9,191 nucleotides of DNA from contig JASLEL010000253.1 in assembly GCA_030151145.1 (NCBI GenBank), forward strand, positions 1 to 9,191, in the 5' to 3' direction. A program made the position numbers and the translations under genes. Below are positions 1 to 6,683 of this stretch, piece by piece. Every line of letters starts with the position of its first letter. Within the stretch, counting starts at the first letter, position 1. The stretch is from Aquirhabdus sp. GTDB lineage: Bacteria > Pseudomonadota > Gammaproteobacteria > Pseudomonadales > Moraxellaceae. The notes under the pieces were generated by a model, which saw only the letters and a program-made list of their open reading frames with translations, had not been told where the DNA came from and ran no database searches.

Positions 1-596
1 CCCACGCCTATCATGTATTTGCCCAGCATGGATACGAGCAGCATATCGTCAGCCCCAAAGGCGGCCTCTCCCCGCTAGAACCGCGCTCACTCAAGTGGCC
101 GAACATCGATGCGACCGCCAAAGCATGGCTGGCTGACGACACCAGCATGGCGCTGCTTGCCCACACGGCGCATCCTGATGAGATCAATGCAGCGGATTTT
201 GATGTGATTTATTTCACGGGTGGTCACGCCGTGATGTGGGATTTTCCGGATGATGAAGGGCTGCAGCGACTCACCCGCGAGATCTATGAGCATGGCGGAA
301 TCGTTGCATCCGTCTGCCACGGCTATTGCGCACTATTAAATACCAAGCTGTCCGATGGCACCTTGCTGGTTGCAGGGCGCAAACTGACGGGCTTTGCTTG
401 GGTCGAGGAAGTCTTGGCTGGCATCGCCAAGAAAGTCCCTTACAACGCCGAAGCAGAGATGAAACAGCGCGGCGCGCTGTATGAAAAAGCCTTCCTGCCC
501 TTCACCTCCTATGTCGTGACCGATGGGCGACTGGTGACGGGTCAGAATCCTCAGTCCGCGCAAGCAACGGCTGAACGTGTCGTAGAACTTTTGTGA
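1..596 (+). CDS. DJ-1/PfpI-superfamily protein, Hsp31-like (partial, 5' end missing)
   Basis: The reading frame is open from the left edge (first full codon at 3) to TGA at 594-596, giving 197 visible residues. Hsp31-like proteins are about 225-240 residues, so roughly 30 N-terminal residues lie outside the window; the ATG at 147 is internal. Family signs are, in order, a GYEQHIVSPKGG strand, YFTGGHAVMWDFPD, the nucleophile elbow ASVCHG (Cys codon at 315-317, followed by His), GRKLTGF with nearby glutamates (WVEE), and a C-terminal DGRLVTGQNPQSA motif. Relatives of the yeast Hsp31 type are cytosolic glyoxalase III-like enzymes that detoxify methylglyoxal, or stress chaperones, and often carry the generic name 'type 1 glutamine amidotransferase'. 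No signal peptide can be judged because the start is missing. It lies 273 bases upstream of katG on the same strand; a shared stress role is inference. The family is certain, the exact activity is not. Confidence 0.9.
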   Translation, partial: HAYHVFAQHGYEQHIVSPKGGLSPLEPRSLKWPNIDATAKAWLADDTSMALLAHTAHPDEINAADFDVIYFTGGHAVMWDFPDDEGLQRLTREIYEHGGIVASVCHGYCALLNTKLSDGTLLVAGRKLTGFAWVEEVLAGIAKKVPYNAEAEMKQRGALYEKAFLPFTSYVVTDGRLVTGQNPQSAQATAERVVELL

Positions 597-675
597 CATT
601 ATCGATTCAGATATTGATTCATCTGGTCCAATTGTTTAAAAGTTGAATGGTTTAGAAGAACAATATCCCGAACCT

Positions 676-710
676 CGCATGGTCGCATCCTGGATGGTTG
701 CGGCGATGCG
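676..710. repeat. Imperfect inverted repeat (hairpin 1 upstream of katG)
   Basis: The arms 676-690 and 696-710 pair at 13 of 15 positions, counting one T-G pair. The mismatches are G681/G705 and T688/T698, and the loop is TGGAT (691-695). It directly abuts the next dyad. No T tract follows, so it is not a standard intrinsic terminator. Confidence 0.6.
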
Positions 711-740
711 CTGATTGGTTTTTGTGAAAAAACAATCAGC
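710..740. repeat. Inverted repeat (hairpin 2 upstream of katG)
   Basis: GCTGATTG (710-717) is the exact reverse complement of CAATCAGC (733-740). Inside it, TTTTT (719-723) pairs with AAAAA (727-731) around a GTG loop, with one G/A mismatch between the two stem blocks. That makes 13 pairs in 31 bases. It could be a late transcription end for the DJ-1-like gene, a leader RNA hairpin or a protein-binding site. The lack of a following T tract argues against a simple terminator. Confidence 0.65.
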
Positions 741-754
741 GATACAGATGTATC
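741..754. repeat. Perfect 14-base palindrome upstream of katG
   Basis: GATACA and TGTATC are exact reverse complements around a central GA. The dyad follows hairpin 2 without a gap. Size and symmetry suit a dimeric regulator operator, but the half-site spacing (GATA-N6-TATC) differs from the OxyR unit ATAG-N7-CTAT, so no regulator is named. Confidence 0.5.
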
Positions 755-859
755 TACAGCAGATTTGAGACACCTATAGAAGACTCTCATTTGAAATTCT
801 TTGTCACTCATTATTTTCTGTTGTCTTTGAGTGGCAAGAACGTCGGCGTCCACATTCAC

Positions 860-863
860 GGAG
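860..863 (+). promoter_or_regulatory. Ribosome binding site that sets the katG start
   Basis: GGAG at 860-863 lies six bases before the ATG at 870. The in-frame GTG at 831 would add 13 residues unlike other KatG N-termini and has no comparable upstream purine box. The site therefore supports the ATG. Confidence 0.8.
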
Positions 864-869
864 AAAGAC

Positions 870-3011
870 ATGTCCACTGCATCCAAATGCCCCTTCCATA
901 CTGCCGGGACCGGAACCTCAAACCGGGACTGGTGGCCCAATCAATTGCGCGTTGATCTCCTTAACCAGCATTCCGCAAGATCCAATCCACTGGGCGAAAA
1001 GTTTGATTATGCCCAGGAATTCAAGACGCTGGATTACCATGCCTTAAAAGCTGATCTGGTCAGACTGATGACCGACTCGCAAGACTGGTGGCCTGCCGAC
1101 TTTGGTCACTATGGCCCGCAATTCATTCGCATGGCTTGGCACAGTGCCGGTACCTACCGCGTTCAGGATGGACGTGGTGGTGGTGGACGCGGACAGCAGC
1201 GCTTCGCCCCGCTAAACAGCTGGCCCGATAACGTCAATATCGACAAATCCCGACGTCTGCTGTGGCCCATCAAGCAAAAATACGGTCAAAAGATTTCATG
1301 GGCCGACCTGATCATTTTGGCTGGCAATGTGGCGCTGGAGTCGATGGGATTCCGCACTTTCGGCTTTGCCGGTGGTCGCGTCGATGTCTGGGAGCCAGAC
1401 AACGACGTCAACTGGGGCGCGGAGACGACATGGCTGGGTGATGACAAGCGTTTCCATGGCGCGCGTGAGCTGGATAACAATCTGGCTGCGACCCACATGG
1501 GTCTGATCTATGTCAATCCCGAAGGCCCGAATGCCAGCGGCGACTATCTCGCAGCCGCGCACGACATCCGCATTACCTTTGGCTATATGGCGATGGACGA
1601 CGAAGAGACTGTCGCTCTGATCGCAGGTGGTCATTCGTTTGGCAAGACCCATGGTGCAGGACCCGACTCGCACAAAGGTCCAGAACCCGAAGGCGCGCCA
1701 CTGGAAGCGCAAGGCTTGGGCTGGATCAGCAATTATGGTCAAGGCCATGGCAAAGACACAATCTCCAGTGGTCTTGAAGTCACGTGGTCCAAGACCCCAG
1801 CGCTCTGGAGCAATAATTTCTTTGAGAATCTCTTCAAATATGAATGGGAGCTGACCACCTCGCCTGCCGGAGCCAAACAGTGGATCGCCAAAGACGCACC
1901 GGACATCATCCCGGATGCGCATATTCCCGGCAAATTTCACAAGCCCACCATGCTCACCACCGATCTGACGCTGCGCTTTGATCCCGAGTTTGGCAAGATT
2001 TCCAAGCGTTTCTATGAAAATCCACAAGCCTTCGCCGAAGCCTTCGCCCGGGCGTGGTTCAAACTCACCCATCGCGATATGGGTCCCAAAGCCCGCTACC
2101 TTGGCCCTGAAGTGCCAAAAGAAGATCTGATCTGGCAAGATCCACTGCCAGCAGCCACCCACCATCCTACCGCTGCCGATATTACCGATCTGAAAACCAA
2201 GATCGCAGCATCAGGCTTAAGCGTGTCTGAGCTGGTTTCGGTCGCATGGGCATCTGCTTCTACTTTCCGCGGGGGTGACAAACGCGGTGGTGCCAATGGT
2301 GCACGCCTTGCACTGGCCCCACAGAAAGACTGGGCCGTCAATCAGCGCAGCATCAAGGCGCTGGATAAACTCAAAGAAATCCAGCATGCATCTGGCAAAG
2401 CCTCACTCGCAGATGTCATTGTATTGGCGGGTGTCGTTGGTGTAGCGCAAGCAGCCAAAGCGGCCGGCATCAGTGCCGAGGTGCCCTTCACCTCCGGTCG
2501 CGTTGACGCCCTGCAGGCAGAGACCGATATCGCCTCCTTTGCCATGCTGGAGCCGCATGCCGATGGTTTCCGCAACTACAAGCAGAGTAATGTGGGTGCG
2601 CCCACTGAAGCACTGCTGATCGACAAAGCCCAGCAACTGACCCTGACGGCACCCGAGTTGACCGTACTGGTCGGTGGTCTGCGTGTGCTCGGGACTAATT
2701 TTGATGGCAGCAAACATGGCGTACTCACCGATCAGGTCGGTGTGCTGTCCAATGACTTCTTTGTCCATCTGCTCGATATGGGCACCGAATGGCAGCCCGT
2801 GGATGCAACGGCTGAAGTCTTTGAAGGCAAAGACCGCAAGTCAGGCAGCGTGAAATACACCGCCACGCGTAATGATCTGGTCTTCGGCTCCAACGCTGTC
2901 CTGCGTGCCCTCGCGGAGGTCTATGCCACTACGGACGCCAAGGCCAGATTCGTCACGGACTTCATTGCCGCATGGGCCAAGGTAATGGATCTGGATCGCT
3001 TTGATCTGTGA
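870..3011 (+). CDS. katG: Catalase-peroxidase KatG
   Basis: This encodes a heme b enzyme that disproportionates hydrogen peroxide and also acts as a peroxidase, protecting the cytoplasm. With the ATG at 870 it is 713 residues, slightly below the usual 720-750, and complete; the TGA is at 3009-3011. The N-terminal catalytic domain (about 1-430) has distal Arg87, Trp90 and His91 in RMAWHSAGTYR. The residues of the covalent Met-Tyr-Trp adduct that KatG needs for catalase activity are present as Trp90, Tyr214 (IYVNPEGP) and Met240 (YMAMDDEE). Proximal His255 is in GGHSFGKTHG, with partners Trp306 and Asp365; Arg402 (HRDMGP) matches the mobile switch arginine. The heme-free second domain (about 435-713) ends in the typical VMDLDRFDL. 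There is no signal peptide, so it is not the periplasmic KatG type. The neighbouring Hsp31-like gene fits stress defence. I see no frameshift or missing key residue. Confidence 0.98.
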   Translation: MSTASKCPFHTAGTGTSNRDWWPNQLRVDLLNQHSARSNPLGEKFDYAQEFKTLDYHALKADLVRLMTDSQDWWPADFGHYGPQFIRMAWHSAGTYRVQDGRGGGGRGQQRFAPLNSWPDNVNIDKSRRLLWPIKQKYGQKISWADLIILAGNVALESMGFRTFGFAGGRVDVWEPDNDVNWGAETTWLGDDKRFHGARELDNNLAATHMGLIYVNPEGPNASGDYLAAAHDIRITFGYMAMDDEETVALIAGGHSFGKTHGAGPDSHKGPEPEGAPLEAQGLGWISNYGQGHGKDTISSGLEVTWSKTPALWSNNFFENLFKYEWELTTSPAGAKQWIAKDAPDIIPDAHIPGKFHKPTMLTTDLTLRFDPEFGKISKRFYENPQAFAEAFARAWFKLTHRDMGPKARYLGPEVPKEDLIWQDPLPAATHHPTAADITDLKTKIAASGLSVSELVSVAWASASTFRGGDKRGGANGARLALAPQKDWAVNQRSIKALDKLKEIQHASGKASLADVIVLAGVVGVAQAAKAAGISAEVPFTSGRVDALQAETDIASFAMLEPHADGFRNYKQSNVGAPTEALLIDKAQQLTLTAPELTVLVGGLRVLGTNFDGSKHGVLTDQVGVLSNDFFVHLLDMGTEWQPVDATAEVFEGKDRKSGSVKYTATRNDLVFGSNAVLRALAEVYATTDAKARFVTDFIAAWAKVMDLDRFDL

Positions 3012-3068
3012 TAAAAAGGATGAGCCGGGGTGAATGTGAGAAGCAACAAACAACGCCCTCTCGTCAAT

Positions 3069-3102
3069 AAAAAAGCGACAGCTCAGGCAGCTGTCGCTTT
3101 TT
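3069..3102. terminator. Bidirectional intrinsic terminator between converging units
   Basis: A perfect 9-base stem, GCGACAGCT (3075-3083) with AGCTGTCGC (3089-3097), encloses a 5-base loop. Six A residues precede it (3069-3074) and five T residues follow it (3098-3102). It lies 57 bases after the katG stop. Read on the minus strand it lies about 80 bases past the end of the transglutaminase gene and is followed by six T residues. The structure can therefore stop both transcripts. Confidence 0.92.
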
Positions 3103-3184
3103 CATTGAGTTGAATGTTGCACTCAAAACATGTCACTGCAACGGTGATCGTGAGCCATCAGACAGCCCAGACTTTCACCTGTAA

Positions 3185-4066
3185 TTATAATCGCTGAACA
3201 TCGACGGCAACCTGCAATGCCGCCGTACCTCCGCCTTCGAAGATCACGCCTTGCAGCGGCGTGACATCGGCAAAATCGCGCCCCCATCCGGTGACGATAT
3301 GCTGACCATTGGGCATCAGATCGTTGGTCGGATCAAATTCGACCCAGCCCACCTCCGGGATAAACACCGCAAACCAGGCATGCGAGGCATCTGCGCCGAC
3401 CAGCTTTTGCTGCCCCGGTGGTGGCAGAGTCTCGATATAACCGCTGACATAACGGGCCGGAAAGCCCAAGGAGCGCAGGCAGGCAATCGCCACATGCGCG
3501 AAGTCCTGACAGACCCCGCGTCGTTGCTTCAGCACTTGCTCGGGTGGCGTGTTGACATTGGTTGCAACCGAATCAAAGATAAAGTCGCTGAAGATGCGAT
3601 GGGTAAAAGCCTGCAGCGCCGGAATCACATAAGCCTGATCAAAAAACAGATCGGCCGCATAGTCGGCAAACTGCGCTGAGCGAAAGATGAGTGAGGAGTC
3701 GAGTATGTATTCTTTGACGATGCGCAGTTCTGGCGTGCCCGCTTCGATCAACAGACGACGCAGCTCACCACAGGTCAGCGGATGGGACGTCAGTTGCTCA
3801 AGCGGCGGCAGTTCGCTGATCTCAAACTGACTCTCCACCTCGACGGTGAGCTTGTCATGCGGCACCTGAATCGAGAAATAAAAGGTCTGATTACCAAAAT
3901 AATCGGTGCCTTCGTTCTGATAGACCGGCAGTGGCGTGACATCAATGCGGCGGCTCAGGCAGAGCTGATTGTCGGTATTGCGCGGCAGCAGGTGGGTCAT
4001 GTTGTAGCACAGGGTGACCGGCGCGTTGTACTGATACTCGGTCACATGGCGCACGCTGTATCTCAT
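3185..4066 (-). CDS. Transglutaminase-like cysteine protein
   Basis: This 293-residue protein has the layout of bacterial transglutaminase-like proteins found beside alpha-E and ATP-grasp genes. A beta-rich N-terminal domain (about 1-85, opening MRYSVRHVTEYQY) precedes the papain-like transglutaminase core (about 150-250). The triad is visible: Cys186 in RRGVCQDFAH, His229 in DASHAWF and Asp245 in VEFDPTND. Such folds catalyse peptide or amide cleavage, or acyl transfer through a Cys thioester. No signal peptide or membrane segment is evident. The ATG (4064-4066) overlaps the stop of the upstream gene as ATGA, which suggests translational coupling; a GGAAG box (4075-4079) lies eight bases upstream on the minus strand. 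It is the last gene of the probable operon. The fold and catalytic residues are clear, but the substrate is unknown; a role in maturing or hydrolysing the product of the ligases is inference. Confidence 0.93.
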   Translation of the reverse strand: MRYSVRHVTEYQYNAPVTLCYNMTHLLPRNTDNQLCLSRRIDVTPLPVYQNEGTDYFGNQTFYFSIQVPHDKLTVEVESQFEISELPPLEQLTSHPLTCGELRRLLIEAGTPELRIVKEYILDSSLIFRSAQFADYAADLFFDQAYVIPALQAFTHRIFSDFIFDSVATNVNTPPEQVLKQRRGVCQDFAHVAIACLRSLGFPARYVSGYIETLPPPGQQKLVGADASHAWFAVFIPEVGWVEFDPTNDLMPNGQHIVTGWGRDFADVTPLQGVIFEGGGTAALQVAVDVQRL

Positions 4067-6612
4067 AGGTCGGTCTTCCAGGGTGCATTGATCAGTTGCT
4101 GCGGTCCCGAAGCATGATCGAAGTATTTATCACTAAACAAGGTTGTGAATTGATCCAGTTGGCTGACGATCTGGGTCAACAGTGTATCGAGCTGCAGGCG
4201 GTTTTGCGTCGTGTCATCGACTTGTGCCAGCACGTCAAGATCCGCCAGCTGAATGTCATTCAGCGACTTGATGATCAAGCGCATATCCGGTGTCAGCCCC
4301 GAAGTCTGGCTGTCCTGATGTGGCAGATCCTGCAGATATTGGCGCAGGCGCTCGATCTGGTAGCTTAAGGAGCGCGGATTGGTCCGGTCGATCATCATCA
4401 GATCAAGGCCAAACAGGATGTGCATCTGCCCATGATAGCGACGCCGGAAAGAAATCAGCGCCTCGACACTCATCAGCACCGACTCCAAAATCTGCTGCTC
4501 TACCCCCGGCAGGGATCGGGTCAGGGTGTGTTTGAGCAGGATGGCGGTCAGGCGGGCGCGCTCGACGCGACGCCCAATCTCCTGAAAGCGCCAGTCGAGT
4601 CCACGTAGCATGCTTTCGTGATTGAGACCCGATAGCGCCAGCAGTGAAGTCACCAGTTTGTCGAGCGAGGCCTCCGGTACTTCGGGCAGGCCGTCCTTAT
4701 AGGCGATTTCGATATTAAAAATATGATCGCGCAGCTCGTTTAAGATAATGCGGGTATCTGAGGAGAGCATTTCCTTGACCTGCTCGCCGCAGGTGAGCAT
4801 ACGCAGCAGGTTATATTTAATCGAGCCGATGCGCTGACCATCCGAGATCAGCGACGACAGCTCAAAGTTAGGATCATTGATCGGATCACCCACCGGCATC
4901 GAGCCCGTCAGATTGGACAGCGCGCGCATCAGGACTTCACGACAGTCGTTCGGCAGATATTCCACACCATTGAGCTGCTTGAAGATGGTGCGGATCAGAC
5001 GCAGACTCATCTCGGCCCGCTCAGCGTAGCGGCCCAGCCAGAATAGATTTTCGATGACACGACTCGGCAGATTGGTCATCATCACTTCATCGCGCAGGAT
5101 CGTATCGGTCAGTGCGACTTGTGTGCTGTCGGCTTGCTCACCCAATATCCACGTGTCTTTACTCCGCTCACCCGAGAGATCGCTGACGATGACCTCATCC
5201 GCAGACTCCGCCACCCGCAGCAGACTGCCGGGCATCACGCAGTAACCATCCTGCCCTGCCACGGTAAAGGTGCGAAAAATCCCCGGTCGATACTCCATCT
5301 GATCATGATCCCAGACTGGCACCCGCGACCCGGGCACATACTCCTGCGCCACAAAAAGGTGCGGATGATTCTGGATATCCAAAATGGTGCGCGCGCGACT
5401 CTCAGCATCCAGACTATGCCCATAGATACTTTTGCTATCAAAGCTGCGATAGGCGGGCTTGATGATCAGTTGATCCAGATTTTGCAGCACATATTCACGG
5501 TCTGCGGCACGACCACACCACCACGTCTGGGCGGTGGGGATCATGAGCGGCTCTCCGAGCAAAAACTGGCTGATCTCCGGCAGGAAGGTCAAGAGCACCG
5601 GCGCTTCAAGAAGCCCGGAGCCTAAGGGATTCGCCAGAACCACATTGCCTGAGCGAGCAACCTCAAGCAAGCCGGGCACACCCAGCAGCGAGTCTGAGCG
5701 CAGCTCGGTCTGGTCACAGTAGGTGTCATCGATCCGGCGCACGATCACATCGACTTCAGCGAGGCCGTTTAAGGATTTAAGCCACACCCGACCATTGCGC
5801 ACCGTGAGATCACCGCCCTGTACGAGCGGAAAGCCCAGATAGTTGGCAAGAAACGCATGTTCAAAGTAGGTGCTGCTATACGCACCGGGGGTTAAGACCA
5901 CGATACGCGGCGTGCTGGTCTTGTGACTGGCGAGACTTGCCAGCGTCAGGCGCAGGGTGTGAAAAAAACCCGACAGCCGCCGTACATTGCTGCTGCGAAA
6001 CAGGTTGGGAAAAACACGCGAGATCGCGATACGGTTTTCAAGCAGATAACCGGTGCCGCTTGGCGCTTGAGTACGATCACCGATGGCGACGAACTGACCA
6101 TGAACATTGCGCACCAGATCGATGGCATGAAAAATCAGATGCTGCGCACCCGGCAGACGCATCCCCGCACACTGCCGCAGGAAACCAGGATGGGCGTAAA
6201 TGATCTCTGACGGAATAATGCCTGCTTTCAGCAGTTGCTGCTCGCCGTAGAGGTCTTTGAGCATCAGGTCAAACAGCTGTGAGCGCTGCGACAGACCCGG
6301 CTCGATGGCAAGCCAGTCAGCTTCACTGATCAGATTGGGGATGATGTCGAGCGACCAGACGTTCGGCGACAGCGGATCGCTGTTGAGGTTATAGGTGGCA
6401 CCGTCATCGCGCAGGATGCGCTGGGCCTGCCGATGTCGGCTTTGCATGCCCTCAATACCCAGCTCGCTGATGCCACCCATGACTTCGCTCCACTCCGGGC
6501 GCACGGCGTTGTTCTGGTCAAACGCTTCGTTATAGGTGCCGGCGGGTGGCACATTGTCCGCGAATAATCCGAACTGGTAGGTCGGTGCCATCGATTCAGG
6601 AAAAGAAGTCAT
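4063..6612 (-). CDS. Fusion of circularly permuted ATP-grasp and alpha-E domains
   Basis: This 849-residue protein joins two parts that many bacteria encode separately. Residues about 85-490 are a circularly permuted type 2 ATP-grasp domain. Visible motifs are LKDLYGEQ (119-126), DRTQAPSGTGY, the block around VIVRRIDDTYCD (289-300), LANPLGSGLLE, IIKPAYRS (Lys385, a likely nucleotide-contacting lysine), VAQEYVPGS (Glu424) and a late PGSLLRVA. Residues about 514-830 are an alpha-helical alpha-E domain, opening with the typical LPSRVIENLFWLGRYAERAE and containing a second helix motif, DWRFQEIGRRVERAR. ATP-grasp enzymes form amide or peptide bonds through an acyl phosphate; this permuted group is predicted to do so, probably on a peptide substrate. 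The role of alpha-E is unknown. The start ATG (6610-6612) has only a weak AGGG box about 12 bases upstream. It lies 71 bases after the DUF2126 gene and overlaps the transglutaminase gene by four bases. No signal peptide is seen, so it is probably cytosolic. Confidence 0.92.
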   Translation of the reverse strand: MTSFPESMAPTYQFGLFADNVPPAGTYNEAFDQNNAVRPEWSEVMGGISELGIEGMQSRHRQAQRILRDDGATYNLNSDPLSPNVWSLDIIPNLISEADWLAIEPGLSQRSQLFDLMLKDLYGEQQLLKAGIIPSEIIYAHPGFLRQCAGMRLPGAQHLIFHAIDLVRNVHGQFVAIGDRTQAPSGTGYLLENRIAISRVFPNLFRSSNVRRLSGFFHTLRLTLASLASHKTSTPRIVVLTPGAYSSTYFEHAFLANYLGFPLVQGGDLTVRNGRVWLKSLNGLAEVDVIVRRIDDTYCDQTELRSDSLLGVPGLLEVARSGNVVLANPLGSGLLEAPVLLTFLPEISQFLLGEPLMIPTAQTWWCGRAADREYVLQNLDQLIIKPAYRSFDSKSIYGHSLDAESRARTILDIQNHPHLFVAQEYVPGSRVPVWDHDQMEYRPGIFRTFTVAGQDGYCVMPGSLLRVAESADEVIVSDLSGERSKDTWILGEQADSTQVALTDTILRDEVMMTNLPSRVIENLFWLGRYAERAEMSLRLIRTIFKQLNGVEYLPNDCREVLMRALSNLTGSMPVGDPINDPNFELSSLISDGQRIGSIKYNLLRMLTCGEQVKEMLSSDTRIILNELRDHIFNIEIAYKDGLPEVPEASLDKLVTSLLALSGLNHESMLRGLDWRFQEIGRRVERARLTAILLKHTLTRSLPGVEQQILESVLMSVEALISFRRRYHGQMHILFGLDLMMIDRTNPRSLSYQIERLRQYLQDLPHQDSQTSGLTPDMRLIIKSLNDIQLADLDVLAQVDDTTQNRLQLDTLLTQIVSQLDQFTTLFSDKYFDHASGPQQLINAPWKTDL

Positions 6613-6683
6613 GGATTCAGATTACCCTGTTCATCATTACAGCCAGTTTTATCGCCCAATATTAAAACGCTGGGCGCCTGAGC
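6613..6683 (-). other. Intergenic spacer with a short dyad
   Basis: This 71-base gap separates the DUF2126 gene from the ATP-grasp/alpha-E gene. CGCCCA (6653-6658) and TGGGCG (6671-6676) are exact reverse complements around a 12-base AT-rich loop. No T tract follows on the minus strand, so a full terminator is unlikely. I see no good promoter, and cotranscription is the simplest reading. Confidence 0.4.

Larger units (their letters stand above)
597..869 (+). promoter_or_regulatory. katG upstream region
   Basis: This gap has no supportable gene and should hold the katG control region. Two weak sigma70-like pairs can be read. The first is TTGATT (614-619) with TAAAAG (637-642), spacing 17. The second is TTGAAA (791-796) with TATTTT (812-817), spacing 15. 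If the first is used, the transcript would have a leader of about 220 bases that includes the dyads at 676-754; if the second, a leader of about 45 bases. Neither pair is close to consensus. In many proteobacteria katG is controlled by OxyR, but I found no convincing ATAG-N7-CTAT tandem array here. Start point and regulator are therefore unassigned. Confidence 0.4.

Noticed and set aside
741..799. OxyR-like boxes near GATACAGATGTATC and CTATAG upstream of katG
   Set aside because: The palindrome has the wrong half-site spacing, and the other ATAG/CTAT pieces match on one side only, so a named OxyR site is not supported.
599..940. Minus-strand open frame of 113 codons covering the katG upstream gap
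   Set aside because: It shows no recognisable motif, overlaps the certain katG start and spans the dyads; it is most likely a chance frame.
1296..2165. Minus-strand open frame of 289 codons inside katG
   Set aside because: It is antisense to the conserved KatG catalytic domain, and its composition looks like a codon-bias shadow with no family motif.
3105..3126. Small inverted repeat TTGAGT/ACTCAA after the katG terminator
   Set aside because: Only six pairs with a 10-base loop and no T tract; chance is likely beside the strong terminator.
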